Positions 12,560 through 25,071 of a stretch of 64,000 nucleotides of DNA are shown one piece after another. The DNA comes from Antilocapra americana (Eukaryota; Chordata; Mammalia; Artiodactyla; Antilocapridae). The stretch covers positions 1,759,414 through 1,823,413 of the forward strand of contig ML660213.1 of the NCBI GenBank assembly GCA_007570785.1, read 5' to 3'. Every line of letters starts with the position of its first letter. The stretch's first letter is position 1. The notes under the pieces were generated by a model. The model searched no databases and had not been told where the DNA came from. It saw nothing but the letters and a program-made list of their open reading frames with translations. Made by a program: the position numbers and the translations under genes.

Positions 12560-13898
12560 AAGTGGAAGTACATACTTGTACATTTTCATCTGCCCAACCA
12601 GTCTGTGTCTTTTGGTTATTACATTTAATCCATTTACATTTAAGCTAATTATCAATATATATCAATCCTGTTACCATTTTCTTAATTGTTTGGGGTTTAT
12701 TTTCTATAGGTCTCTTCCTTCTCTTGTGTTTCCTACCTAGAGAAGATCCTTTAGCATTTGCTATAGAGCTGGTTTGGTGGTGCTGAATTCCGTTAACTTT
12801 CACTTGTCTGGGAAGCTTTTGATTTCTCCATCAAATCTGAAGGAGACTCTGTGTAGAGTGTTCTTGGTTGTAGGTTCTTCCCTTTCATCATTTAAAATAT
12901 ATTGTGCCATTCCCTTCTCTTGGTGTGTTCCTCTTTGAGTTTACTCTGCCTGGGACTCTCTCTGCTTCTCTGGACTTGGTTGACTGTTTCCTTTTCCATG
13001 TTAGGTAAGTTTTCAGCTATTATCTCTTCAAATATTTTCTCAGGTCCTTTCCCTCCTCTCTTCTCTTTCTGGGACCCCTACAATGTGAATGTTGATGCAT
13101 TTCATGTTGTCCCAGAGGTGTTTTAAGCTGTCTTCATTTCTTTTCATTCTTTGTTCTGTATTCTGTTCTATGGCAGTGATTTATACCATTCCATCCTCCA
13201 GGTCATTTACCTATTCTCTGCCTCAGTTATTCTGCTCTAGATTCCTTCTAGTGTATTATTCATCTCTGTTTATTTGTTCTTTAGTTTTGAAGGTCTTTTG
13301 TAAACAATTCTTGATATTTTCTATTGTTTTCCTGAGATCCTGGATCATCTTCACTATCATTTTTCTGAATTCTTTTTCTGGAACATTGCATGTCTCTACT
13401 TCATTTAGTTGTATTTTCTGGGGTTTTATCTTGTCCCTTCATCTGGGACATAACTTTCTGCTCTTTCATCATAATTAACTTTCTGTAATATGATTTTATT
13501 TTAACCACTATGCAACTGTACTTCGTCTTGCTTCTTCTGTCTGCCCTCTGATGGCTGAGGCTAAGAGGCTTATGTAAGTTTCCTGATGGGAGGGACTGGC
13601 AATGGGAAAAACTGAGTTTTGCCCTGGTGCACAGGGCTTTGCTCAGTAAAGCTTTAATCCAATTATCTGCTGATGAAGCCATCAGCAGGGTTGCGCTCCT
13701 TCTCTGGTAGTTGTTTGGCCTGCAGCCACCAGCCCTGGGTTCTGTGGGCTCTATGCTAGGGTTAATGTGACCTCTAAGGGAGTTTATGCCAAGGGGGACC
13801 TTCCTGACCTGCTGCTGCCAGTGCCTCTGTCCTGGTGATGAGACCATGCCATCCTGCACCTCCACAGGAAGTCTTCCAACACTATCAGGTAATTTTTG
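12560..13898 (-). mobile_element. old L1 5' portion (ORF1/5' UTR region), antisense text on the plus strand
   Basis: The plus-strand text matches the well-known antisense of old mammalian L1 5' regions: ctcaggtcctttccctcctc, then ccctacaatgtgaatgttga, then cctgagatcctggatcatct, then a G/C-richer 5' UTR part to 13898. Plus-strand frames of 74 and 129 codons here are shadows. No intact ORF1 remains. Subfamily assignment is tentative. Confidence 0.7.
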
Positions 13899-14012
13899 CT
13901 CAGGACTGATTTCCCTTAAGATTGACTGGTTTGATCTCCTTGCAGTCCAAAGGACTCTCAAGAGTCATTTCCAACACCACAGTTCAAAAGAATCAGTTCT
14001 TCAGCCCCCAGC
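13899..14012 (-). mobile_element. BovB 3'-region fragment
   Basis: About 110 bp match the BovB C-terminal coding region (antisense of NQSILREISPE), with gattgactggtttgatctcc on the plus strand. It sits inside the old L1/dispersed-repeat block and lacks its own 3' end. Confidence 0.8.
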
Positions 14013-14795
14013 TAAGTCCACCCAAACTTCCTATTATAATACTTATAGAACCATGAGCTAGTAAATGAGTTTTGTTTCAGGCAGCCCAGCTGGGTTCATT
14101 AAGGCCTTACAAGGCTAAGATCAAGGATTTTGGCAATTGAGCCTGTCTTCTGGAGGCCCTGGTAGAGACTTTGCTTCCTGGCTCATCCAGGCTGTTGGCA
14201 GAGTTCAGTTCATGGCAGTGGTGAGGCTGTGGCCACTCTTTCCTTGCTGGTTATTAGTCTGGGGCTGCTTTTAACTTCTAGAGGCCATGGTCTCCTTGCT
14301 CCATCCATGTCAGTAAGCAGATCATCTCTTACTCAAATCCTTACATCCTTTGAACCTCTGACTTCTTTTCCCACCTGTTAGAGAAAACTCCAATTTTAAA
14401 ATCAATACTAATTAGATTGAGCATCCCAGAATGGTCTCTCTTGTCTTCATGTAAGGTAAGGTAATCATGGGAATGGCATATCTTCACATTCATAGCTGCC
14501 ACCCACCCTCAAAGGGGAGGAATTCCTGTAAGGTGAGAGTCACTAGTATCGTTTTTAGAAGTCTTCCTGCCACAAAGTTCAGAGGCAGAATTATGCAGGC
14601 ATGGCTTTCATAAGCCTTGGTTTCCTGGTGAAATGGAAATAATGGTACTTATTTCAGAGACTTACTGTGGGGATTACATGGGATAGGACATGTAAAAATG
14701 GTTAGTGCTCACAAAGAATAAAGGATCCATGAACACATGCTTTTAGTTGTAGAAGTAATACTATGGTTGTTAAATCATAATAAAGACTCTTAATA
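14013..14795. repeat. old dispersed-repeat remnants and a MIR-like patch
   Basis: 14080-14560 follows the order of another old mammalian interspersed repeat (gatcaaggattttggcaatt, then an ending near gtaaggtaaggtaatcatgg). 14590-14700 resembles MIR on the plus strand. No coding potential. Confidence 0.45.
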
Positions 14796-15224
14796 CCAAA
14801 CATATATGGTGAGAGCTGGACCATAAAGAAAACTGAGTGGTGAAGAATTGATGCTTTTGAACTGTGGTGTTGGAGAAGACTCTTGAGAGTTCCTTGGACT
14901 GCAACAAGATCAAACCAGTCAATCCTAAAGGAAACCAGTCCTGAGTATTCATTAGAAGGGCTGATGCTGAAGTTGAAGCTCCAATACTTTGGCCACCTGA
15001 GAGGGAGAACTGAGTCACTGGAAAAGACCCTGATGCTGGCAAAAACTGAGTATACGAGAAGAAAGAGATGACAGAGGATGAGATGGCTGGATGGCATCAC
15101 CGACTCGATGGACATGAGCTTGAGCAAGCTCTAGGAGTTGGTGATGGACAGGGAAGCCTGGCGCGCTGCAGTCCATGGGGTCACAAAGAGTTGGACACTA
15201 CTGAGCAACTGAACTGTACTGAAT
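14796..15224 (+). mobile_element. BovB 3' end
   Basis: Plus-strand BovB C-terminal coding region and 3' UTR. The peptide includes [20 protein letters not shown] and FGHLRGR, followed by MAGWHHRLDGHE and the end signature ggacactactgagcaactga. It is 5'-truncated with several frameshifts. Confidence 0.92.
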
Positions 15225-15667
15225 ACCTGACATCCCCTGGGGACATGTCTCTGAACTACATAATTTAATTCAGAAAATTAGTTGAGCATCTACTGTGTAC
15301 AAGTTACTACATCGCAGGTGGGATGTTACATATGTGACTAAGATATTTTCACTTTTTCTCAAAGCATTCTAGGTTCAGTTTCTTGGAGGGAAAGATACAC
15401 AACTACACATAAACCTGTTCACTCTGTGGTATTTTCTGTAACAGGGGAGAGAACAAAGGAAGAGGTAATTCATCAGGAAGATAAAGTACCACAGAGGAGG
15501 TAAATTTTTGTAGGCTTTAGAGTAGCATTTCAGAGCTAAAAGACAGTCAAGCCTAAGGACCACAGTGGAATAGTCAACAACACAGAGATATGAATGTGCA
15601 TCTCATGAAAATTAAATAACACACAGTTTAGTATGACTAAGCACCCTAAGGAAGTGATCAAGAATAG
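15225..15667. other. intronic sequence, no gene recognised
   Basis: 15270-15315 has a short MIR-like segment (gagcatctactgtgtacaag). The rest is unassigned. Confidence 0.45.
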
Positions 15668-16085
15668 AGGCAGTACTAGTTTGCAATCCCACCAACAGTG
15701 TAAGAGGGTTCCCTTTTCTCCACATCCTCTCCAGCATTTATTACTTGTGGATTTTTGGATGGCAGCCATTCTGACTGGTGTAAAGTGATACCTCATTGTG
15801 GGTTTGATTTGCATTTCTCTGATAATGAGTGATGTTGAGCATCTTTTCATGTGTTTGTTAGCCATTTTTACGTCTTCTTTGGAGAAATGTCTGTTAAGTT
15901 CTTTGGCCCACTTTTTGATTGGGTCGTTTATTTTCCTAGAATGGAGCTGCAGGAGTTGCTTGTATATTTTTGAGATTAATTGTTTGTCCGTTGCTTCATT
16001 GGCTATTATTTTCTCCCATTCTGAAGGCTGTCTTTTCACCTTGCTTATAGTTTCCTTTGCAGTGCAGAAGCTTTTAATTTATCTG
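15668..16085 (-). mobile_element. L1 ORF2 internal fragment without a 3' end
   Basis: The minus strand reads [20 protein letters not shown], then [20 protein letters not shown], then ORF2 sequence to a [12 protein letters not shown] end. The frame stays open for most of the fragment. Neither the ORF2 stop, the 3' UTR nor a poly(A) tail is present at the left edge, which is unusual for target-primed insertion. Confidence 0.9.
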
Positions 16086-17515
16086 TCAGTATTACAAACA
16101 ATGAAATATTAGCATCTGCTTAGTAGTTACAATCTCTAAAAGTCCTTTACTATACCTTTGCTCTTCTAATCCCCAAGAAAACTGTGTGGTGTAGGTAAAT
16201 ATTATCGGTAATAATATTATTGTTGCTATTATTATTTCCATATTACAGGTGAATAAAAACATATCGTCAAAAAAAAATAGAGGCAAACTGGGAGTCAGAT
16301 CATCAAAGGTACTGTAGGAATGCTGAGACGTTTATCTTTGTTCTGAGGCAATGGAGAACCATTTAAGTGATGATACAGCGTAAGCTTATCTGTCTTAAAA
16401 TTAAGTGATTGAAATATGACTTTACTCTGAAATAGTCACAGCTAAACCTATGCACCCATTGTCTCCATTCAGCAGGCATAAGGAATAGTAATTTAGAACT
16501 CCAAATGCAAAAAGCTAATTGGACTTAACAATACAGATGGCACAAGGACGAGGAGAAGAGGAGAGAAAAGCATTAGGGTTATTTGTTAACAGCTCTCTTG
16601 TATTATACGTCTGTGCATTAGTCAGTGTAAAATAAAACCTACTTATTTTAAATCCTTTTAAATGGTGTTTAAATATTTCCTCATGACACAATCTGCCAAA
16701 GTATTTACCCTTGGTGCAGATTCCATTAACCTTGTTGCTGATACAAAGGCTAAAACTATATTTTTAGGGGCCTTGATTATGGAATAAAGCCTAGTGACAT
16801 CATTATAAAACCACATCTGGATAAGCTTTAGTGTCTTTGTCATTCTATCCGATTTAGAAAATTCAACAACTATGGGAGAATACCACTATTAACAGACTCT
16901 ATAGTCTCAGATTATTAGAGTGCTCTTTCTCTAAAAATAAAGACAGGGAAGGATTAAAAACTCCAAAGCTGTAAATGCTTTAAAGAAGTACTCAATACGT
17001 AGACATCAGAGATATTAGGGGAATTTAGTTGTATTGAATATATAATAAGAATAAAAAGGCAGAAATTAAATTCAAAGTACTCTCTTTTCATATCTTACTT
17101 TTGTCAGTATTTTTCACTGTCCATGGGAATGCTTCAGTACCCTAAAGAATAAAATTCCCTTAATATTTTTATAAATTACTTTCAGAATAGTATCTTTGTA
17201 TCATAGATACAAAAAAATTAATGCCCAGGAAAGCATAGGTTACTTCTCTTAGTGAAAGAATGACTCAGATATGAAATTGGAAAGAAAATGCTTTTGTTCA
17301 TTTTCCTAAGTGCTTGATAGCTATCTTAAATTGGAAAGAAATGCCTTTTACAATATATTTGATTTTATCCATGGCTAATGTTTGACTGCTTCAAAAGCAG
17401 TGATTATTATTCATTCTTAGTTTTACAAAGTAAATATATGTACTTGAGTCCTGAGATTTTTCCATTGCAAGTGATAGAAATCCAACTATTTCATTTTTTT
17501 TTTTTCTTTCTGGAT
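16086..17515. other. intronic sequence, no gene recognised
   Basis: About 1.4 kb of AT-rich unique sequence. Short frames only. Confidence 0.5.
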
Positions 17516-17735
17516 TCATGTGTGTGTTAGTCGCTCAGTTGTGTCTGACTCTTTGTGACCCAATGGACTGTAGCCTGCCAGCCTCCTTTGTCCATGGAAT
17601 TTTCCAGGCAAGAATACTGGAATGGGTTGCCATGCTCTCCTCTAGAGGATCTTCCCAAATCAGGGGAAGATCGAACCTTGGTCAGCTGCGTTGCGGGATT
17701 TACCATCTGAGTTACAAGGGATTCATTCCCTGTTG
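17516..17735 (-). mobile_element. Bov-tA SINE
   Basis: A tRNA-head SINE on the minus strand. The 3' BovB-like end is at the left (gtcgctcagttgtgtctgac) and the tRNA-derived head at the right (taccatctgagttacaaggg). Open frames on both strands are SINE shadows. Confidence 0.9.
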
Positions 17736-18429
17736 TAAGTGTGATCTTTCTCTGTGGACCGGAGAACAGAGTCAGCAGTAACTGTGAGCTCATACCTTAC
17801 TGGCTAGAAAAATCCCTCAACCAGGCTGAAACATCCTGAGGAAGAATCCTGATTTGCCCTTCTTGGATTCTATATCCAACTTTGGAACCAAAGACAAAAC
17901 ATAGGTACTAGAAAAAGAGAAAGAAAAGAAAACACACACACACACACACACGCACACAGCCCCAAAGGAAGTCATCTGAGCTGGAGCACCACCCCAAATG
18001 TGGAGTCCTGGCTCTAAATTTTGGTTCTAAAATTTGTTATATTTACAAATAGTGGAATCTTACTGCTAGAAAGCCTCAACTTTACTTTTATATATAATTT
18101 TTGTGTGAATGCAGTTAGTAATATGTCTCCTTGAAAATCATTCAGCTTTGCTGTGTACCAGTGTTCTTTCTTTTGAGAATTTCCCTGAAGTTTTATTTTC
18201 TTAAAATCGAACCTCTATGTTTAAATTTATTTCCTTCCATTTCTGAGACCCTCAAATCTGTCAGTGTATGGAATCTTTTCCAAAATAAGAAAAGAATATT
18301 TAGAATTTTTTCTACCTTTATGTATTAAAGGAGGTCCATTCAGTCTTGATTTTTGTCATCTGCATAGGACATCTCAGAGCCCTCCTGATACAATCAGGAG
18401 TGCGTTATACCTGTGATATCAGTTTTGTA
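17736..18429. other. intronic sequence with a (CA)n microsatellite
   Basis: 17934-17957 is a short CA repeat with one CG interruption. No exon recognised. Confidence 0.6.
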
Positions 18430-18573
18430 GCTGCTGCTGCTGCTGCTAAGTCGCTTCAGTCGTGTCCAACTCTGTGCGACCCCATAGATGGCAGCCCATC
18501 AGCCTCTGCCATCCCTGGGATTCTCCAGGCAAGAACAATGGAGTGGGGTGCCATTGCCTTCTCCGAGATTTCT
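18430..18573 (-). mobile_element. BovA2-type SINE, partial, with GCT-repeat end
   Basis: Reversed BovA2 3' half: a (GCT)n run at 18430-18447 leading into aagtcgcttcagtcgtgtcc and ending near gccattgccttctccgag. The plus-strand poly-Ala frame comes from the SINE's own GCT repeat. Confidence 0.9.
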
Positions 18574-18789
18574 AGCTAAACAGCTTAAATGCCATATCTC
18601 AATTCATTTGGGTATATTCAACATATGTATTTTAAAATATGATCTGTTTCTGATACTAAAAGAATTGCTGAATACGGAGTTGTCAACTTCACAGAACCTA
18701 AGTTCTCAGTCATACATTGTCTTAACTCTAGTTTCAGTTAGCTAGTTTAACCTAGTGGATATATAACAGTAAAAAGAAGATGCAAAAAT
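18574..18789. other. intronic spacer, nothing recognised
   Basis: Short unique stretch with an A-rich end next to the BovB start. Confidence 0.4.
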
Positions 18790-20682
18790 AAAAATAAATG
18801 CAAAAAGGCAAAATGGTTGTCAGAGGAGACCTTACAAATAGCTGAGAAAAAAAAAGAAGCTAAAGGCAAAGGAGAAAATGAAAGGTATACCCATCTAAAT
18901 GCAGAATTCCAAAGAATATCAAGGAGAAATAACAAAGCATTCCTCAGTGATCAATGCAAAGAAATAGAGGAAAATAACAAAAGGAGGAAGACTAGAGATA
19001 TCTTCAAGAAAATTAGAGATACCAAGGGAACATTTCATGCAAAGATGGGCATAATAAAGGACAGAAATGGTATGGACCTAACAGAAGCAGAAGATATTAA
19101 GAAGAGGTATCAAGAATACAGAGAAGAACTAAACAAAGAAGATCTTCATGACCCAGATAATCATGATGGTGTGATCACCCACCTAGAGCCAGACATCTTG
19201 GAATGTGAAGTCAAGTGGGCCTTAGGAAGCAACACTATAAACAAAGATAGATAAAATTCCAGTTGAGCTATTTCAAATCCTAAAAGATGCTGCTGTGAAA
19301 ATGCTGCACTCAATATGTCAGCAAATTTGTAAAACTCAGCAGTGGCCACAGGACTGGAAAAAATCAGCTTTCATTCAAATCCCAAAGAAAGGCAATGCCA
19401 AAAAATGCTCAAACTGCCACACAATTGCACTCATTTCACTCACTAGCAAAGTAATGCTCAAAATTCTCCAAGCTAGGTTTCAACAGTACGTGAGCTATGA
19501 ACTTCCAGATGTCCAAGCTGGATTTAGAAAAGGCAGAGGAACCAGATCAAATTGCCAATATCTGCTGGATCATCGAAATAGCAAGAGGATTCCAGAAAAA
19601 CATCTACTTCTGCTTTATTGACTATGCCAAAGCCTTTGCCTCTGTGGATCACAACAAACTGTGGAAAATTCTGAAAGAGATGGGAATACCAGACCACCTG
19701 TCCTGCCTCCTGAGAAATCTGTATGCAGCTCAAGAAGCAACAGACCTGGACATGGAACAATAGACTGGTTCCAAAACAGGAAAGGAGTACGTCAAAGCTG
19801 TATGTTGTCATCCTGCCTATTTAACTTATGTGCAGAGTACATCATGTAAAATGCTGGGCTTGATGAAGCACAAGCTGGAATCAAGATTGCTGGGATAAAT
19901 ATCTATGACCTTAGATATGCAGATGACACCACTCTTATGGCAGAAAGTGAAGAGAAACTAAAAAGCCCCTTGATGAAAGTGAAAGAGGAGAGTGAAAAAG
20001 TTGGCTTAAAGCTCAACATTCAGAAAACTAAGATCATGCATCTGGTCCCATCACTTCATGGCAAATAGATGGGGAAACAGCGACAGACTTTATTTTTGAG
20101 GGGCTGCAAAATCACTGCAGATGGTGACTACAGCCATGAAATTAAAAGATGCTTGCTATTTGGAAGAAAAGTTATAACCAACCTAGACAGCGTATTAAAA
20201 AGCCAGAAACATAACTTTGCCAACAAATGTCCATCTAGTCAGAGCTATGGTTTTTCCAGTAGTCATGTATGGATGTGAGAACTGGACCAAAAAGAAAGCT
20301 GAGCACTGAAGAACTGATGTTTTTGAACTTTGGTATTGTAGAAGACTCTTGAGAGTCTCTCAGACTGCCAGGAGATACAACCAGTCAATCATAAAGGAAA
20401 TCAGTCCTTAATTTTCATTGGAAGGACTGATGCTGAAGCTGAAACTCCAATACTTTGGCCACCTTATACGAAGAACTGACTCATTGGAAAAAGACCCTAA
20501 TGCTGGGAAAGATTGAAGGCAGGAGGAGAAGGGGACAACAGAGGGTGAGACGGTTGGATGGCATCACACACTTGATGGGCATAAGTTTGAGTAAGCTCTG
20601 GGAGTTTGTGATGGACAGAGAAGCCTTACGTGCTGGGGTCACAAAAAGTTGGACATGACTGAGAGACTGAACTGAACTGATA
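18790..20682 (+). mobile_element. BovB LINE, 1.9 kb, 5'-truncated and frameshifted
   Basis: It reads on the plus strand from the linker after the endonuclease through the RT to the 3' end. Segments seen: 18817-19254 (145 codons, ending near LECEVKWALGS), 19295-19621 (LQARFQQYVSYELPDVQAGF), 19497-19763 (FIDYAKAFASVDHNKLWK), then the catalytic region near 19911 (YADDTTLMAES in a third frame), and the C-terminal region to 20658. Frameshifts and a stop separate the segments, so no active protein is made. The typical 3' signature gagactgaactgaactga ends at about 20682. It is antisense to the host gene. Confidence 0.95.
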
Positions 20683-22599
20683 TAAGAGTAATAAAAGTAA
20701 TCAAAACTTTACTTTTGAAGTAATCAAAAAGAAAAAAAGATAGCCAAAACAAAACATGGGAAATAGTATCCCAAACATCTTGAAGATTTTACATTTTGTT
20801 ATGACATTTTTCCAAAGTTACTGCTTTTTCTAGCCATATGCAAACCCATTTACTACTGTAGTGTAATATAACATAATGCAACATAATATAAATTAAAAGC
20901 CTAATGAACATCATAGATGATTACTTAGACAAGTTATGGCTAATAACTAACATGTACACAGTTTTATTGTGATTGCATAGTCATTTAATAAAATGAGCAG
21001 ATCTTTACCAGTAGGGTAGCTTCTTCAAAGTATATTGTAAGTACTCATGATGGAAAACACATCTTTACAGCACTAACATTTGCATATTTGCTTATATATT
21101 TAGACTACCTCTGGGGTATACAAAAATGTATAATAATTGCTAAACTCCTGGAAAGGAACTGGATAATTGGTAAATAAGACATATATATGAATGTATAACA
21201 TTGATACTTAAGTATAATATAAAGATAAAATTATAAAATATAAATATAAGAATGATAAGTTATAAATACTAATGAAAATTTGGAAAATAATGCAAGAGAA
21301 AAATTGCCCATAATTTCACCTACCAGAGATAATTACTAATCATATTTTGACTTATACATTTATTATCTTCTAATCTTGTTTTGTTAATGCACATATATAC
21401 TCATATCTCTGGGTCAAACTCTTTTACAGTCTCTTGCCACTTTATAATTCATGGTGATAATCATACCAAATTGTTAAGTTCTTTTCAAAAATTGTGCTTT
21501 CAGTGACTGAACAGTATTTTTAAATATTTCACAATTTCTTCAATTTTTGTTACAGTATATGAATTATTTCTAATTTTCTCTGTTATAATGTATATTACAA
21601 TACCCACATCCCTTTATGTAATATTTTGTATGTACATATTTCTAGTTTTTAAGAATTAATTCCTCAAATGATTTTCTGTTTTGAAGTTCTATATTCTTCT
21701 TCCTGTTTTGTAAATAGTTTTTAACATGAAGTATTCTTGCCATTTTCATGCCACTACAATTCTTTTTTCTATTTTGGTTATTTGTATATTTTTTCCTATT
21801 TATGGTAATTTTTCAAAGTCTTTTTTTGTTTAAACTTGTAGTCAAATCTAGAAATACCCTCCTTCATAGCTTCTTTCTTAGAGTAAAAAAAATTGAAAAC
21901 ATTTTTCTCATCCCAAGAACAGATAAAGTTTTCCTGATATTTTTCTTGATAATTTATAATTTAAAAATATTTTCACATGTTCTAGCTTCTGTGAGCCTTT
22001 AAATTACCAAATGATATATAAACATTAAATGATTTTATTCCCATTTGACAGATGAGGAAATAGAGATTTCTGGAAACTTAATTGATATGCCTGAAATCAT
22101 AAAGCTAGTTAATGACAAAGCTAGGACTAAAATTTTGTTGCTTTAACCTTTTGACTCTCAGATTACAGATCTTAACTAAATTTAAAGTGAAAGAAAAATG
22201 GGAAATTCCATTACATTATTAATAACATTTAGTGGTGTCAAAATACAACATTCATATCTTCATCATGTTATCAATGTTTTCTTAAAGACAACATGTCAAC
22301 TAAGATGTCTCTTATTCAAATGTTAGCTTTAGTTTTTAAATTTTAAAGCAAGCATCTTACATTAAATGGGCACTTTCTAATATTCGGTACTCATAAATTG
22401 AGGAGATAAATGTCGAAAATATAGGTCTGCAGAATGCACTATTGATGGGAAAGGGCCATTTCTTTAAATTCAGTAATGAAAAGTTACCCAACATGAACTG
22501 GAATTTTTATGACTGTTGAATGACCTCATATCATCCCTATTTCGATTAACTATGGACCTGAAAGAATAACATATCCTTTTAATCTACTCAACAGAAATG
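20683..22599. other. AT-rich intronic sequence with old L1ME-like and MIR remnants
   Basis: 21265-21670 resembles a diverged old L1 3' end on the plus strand (acctaccagagataattact). 22040-22160 resembles antisense MIR (tgacagatgaggaaatagag). The rest is A/T-rich and unassigned. Confidence 0.45.
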
Positions 22600-22995
22600 G
22601 TAGTTTGCTAGAGCTTCCATGACAAATATCAGACCAGTGGCTTAAGTAGCAGGAATTTATTTTCTCACAGTCCTTCCTGCTAGAAGTCCAAGATCAAGGT
22701 GTCAGCAGGTTTGGTTTCTCCCGAGGCCTCTCTTCTTGGCTTGCAGATGGCCGCCTTCTGGCCATGTCCTCACATGTCTTTCCTCTCTGCACATGTATCC
22801 CTGGTGTCTTTGTGTCCAACCTTCCTCTTCTTATAAAAACACCAGTCAGATTGGATTAAGACCCATACTAACAGCTTCATTTTAATGTAGTCACCTTTTT
22901 AAGACTCTATATCCAAGTATAGTCACATTCTGAGCTACTGGGGCTAGAGAGTCAATGTATGAATTTTGACAGGGATATCATTCAGCCCATAACAG
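22600..22995 (+). repeat. old dispersed repeat, family not named
   Basis: Same order of landmarks as the copies at 9425 and 10905: ctagagcttccatgacaaat, ctcacagtccttcctgctag, a middle with accagtcagattggattaag, and an end near tatgaattttgacagggat. Confidence 0.75.
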
Positions 22996-23217
22996 CAGGT
23001 ATGCATGCATACTAAGCAACTTCAGTTGTGTACTTCTCTTTGCAACCCCATGGACTGTAGCCCACCAGGCTCCTCTGTCCATGGGATTATCCAGATAAGA
23101 ATACTGAAATGGTTTGCCATGTCCTCCTCCAAGGGATCTGGATCAAACTCACCTCTCTTATGTCTCCTGCATTGGCAAGTAGGTTCTTTACCCCAAGCAC
23201 TACTTGGGAAGCCCACC
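22996..23217 (-). mobile_element. Bov-tA SINE
   Basis: Reversed SINE, with 3' end left (ctaagcaacttcagttgtg) and tRNA-derived head right (cacttgggaagcccacc). About 220 bp, essentially complete. Confidence 0.9.
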
Positions 23218-23488
23218 AGAAGGTATATTATGTGATGATAGAACATAACTGCACACCAAGGTAATGAAAATTCAACAAATATTTATTCCTCCTTCTCCCT
23301 CCCTCCTTTCTTTGCTTCCTTCTTTCTTTCCTGTTATTTGTAAGTAAAACCTAAAAGAATATTAGAGCAAAATATATTTAATAATTCTCATTTGTGGTTC
23401 TTTTACATTCATCTACCTATCCATTCATTCATCCATTCATGAAAGAGGTTCAAATAATATTATAGTGTTCAACTAAAGAGTGACCTGG
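23218..23488. other. intronic spacer with pyrimidine-rich and short tandem stretches
   Basis: 23285-23335 is C/T-rich (ccttctttctttcctg). 23410-23442 has degenerate tandem copies of atccattc. Confidence 0.5.
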
Positions 23489-24182
23489 TTCAGTACAGTT
23501 GCTCAGTTGTGTCTGACTCTTTGCAACCCCATGGACTGCAGCATGCCAGGCCTCCCTGTCCATCACCAACTCCTGGAGTTTACTCAAACTCATGTCCATT
23601 GAGTCAGTGATGCCATCCAACCATCTTACCCTCTGTTGTCCCCTTCTCCTCCCGCCTTCAGTCTTTCCCAGCATCAGGGTTTTTTGTTTTTTTTTTTCCC
23701 AGTGAGTCAGTTCTTCACATCAGGTGGCCAGAGTATTGGAGTTTCAGCTTCAGCATCAGTCTTTCCAATGAAAATTCAGGACTAATTTCCTTTATGATTG
23801 ACTGGTTGGATCTCCTTGCAGTCCAAGAGACTCTCGGGAGTCTTCTCTAACACCACAGTTCAAAAGCATCAATTCTTCAGCGCTCAGCTTTCTTTATGGT
23901 CCAACTCTGACATCCATACATGACTACTGGAAAAATCACAGCTTTGGCTAGACAGACCTGTGTTAGCAAAGTAATGTCTCTGCTTTTTAATATGCTATCT
24001 AAGTTGGTCATAACTTTTCTCACAAGGAGCAAGTCTTTTAATTTCATGGCTGCAGTCACCATTTGCAGTGATTTTGGAGCCCCCCAAAATAAAATTTGTC
24101 ACTGTTTCCATTGTTTTCCCCATCTATTTGCCATGAAGTGATGGCACCAGATGCCATGATCTTAGTTTTCTGAATGTTGAGT
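23489..24182 (-). mobile_element. BovB 3' portion
   Basis: BovB 3' end at the left (gttcagtacagttgctcag), reading on the minus strand to about codons upstream of the DITLLTQ segment. The minus frame at 23877-24062 shows SILKSRDITLLTQVCLAKAV and CQSWTIKKAE. It ends abruptly near tctgaatgttgag, just 5' of the RT catalytic motif. Confidence 0.93.
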
Positions 24183-24354
24183 GCATGTGGACATATGGTT
24201 TACAATTTTCCTCTCTGGGCTCCCATGTCTCATGTCATTTAGCTTACTCTACTGGAATTTTTGATTGACTTAGTCATCTTTCTCGCTAGACCATGAGACC
24301 CTGAGAGCAGGATCTGTATCTTTCATGTTCTATCTATCCTGAAGACATGGAAGG
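24183..24354. other. intronic spacer, nothing recognised
   Basis: Short unique stretch between two ruminant repeats. Confidence 0.4.
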
Positions 24355-24460
24355 CTCAATATTCTTGCCTGGAGAATCCCAATGGAGAGAAGAGCCTGAC
24401 GGGCTACAATCCATGGGGTCACAAAGAGTTGGACATGACTGAGCAGCTAAGCACAAACAC
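24355..24460 (+). mobile_element. Bov-tA/BovA SINE 3' fragment
   Basis: Plus-strand SINE 3' half from attcttgcctggagaatccc through tggggtcacaaagagttgga to ctgagcagctaagcacaaac. The tRNA head is absent. Confidence 0.88.
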
Positions 24461-25071
24461 ATATCATAAAGGAATAATAAAAACTGTTTCAGAATGAAGA
24501 AGTGAAGTTTTTCATTTATGTGAAAACTAGATATTGTTATGTGGATGACTTGTCAAGATGCCAGACTGATATTTGAAGGGATGTTCAGAGACACACTAAC
24601 TTATCTGAGACTGACAGTCAGACAAGTTGATTGGTATTAGAGAAATGACATGTGACCCTAGTGCTTGACATCCACTGGGAAAATATTTGCTTCTTATTTT
24701 TTGGGTCACACAGCTATACAGACTGTGAATCTCATAAGCACACAATTTGTGGAAAACTCCTGAGAAGTACCATTCCATAACTATAAGTATGACTCATTTG
24801 ATTATATTAAAGGATGTAAAAATTGATCAGTTATTTAAAACTTTTAAAGTAGCTATGCAGTTTAACCCCATATAATCACAAGCAAAAGACTGGTACATAT
24901 TTTAAATGTAAAATTGTGGTTTTTACTATAAGTGGCATATTTCTGCTAAGTGTTAGTAAATGACCCATGACTTAGACAAAATCATCCTGTTTGGTTAAAT
25001 ATCCCATCCTTGTGTTTACCATACTACTCAGTTGCATTCAAATCTAGAACAGTAGAAAAAGAGTTCAAGTC
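24461..25071. other. intronic sequence, no gene recognised
   Basis: About 0.6 kb unique. No exon or repeat family recognised. Confidence 0.5.

Noticed and set aside
12902..13478. Plus-strand frames of 74 and 129 codons
   Set aside because: Shadows on the antisense of an old L1 5' region; no protein similarity.
17516..17735. tRNA gene candidates from SINE heads (also other SINEs)
   Set aside because: The tRNA-like parts belong to Bov-tA SINEs and lack a complete cloverleaf.
18430..18447. Trinucleotide (GCT) expansion encoding poly-Ala
   Set aside because: It is the normal GCT-repeat end of a BovA2 SINE.
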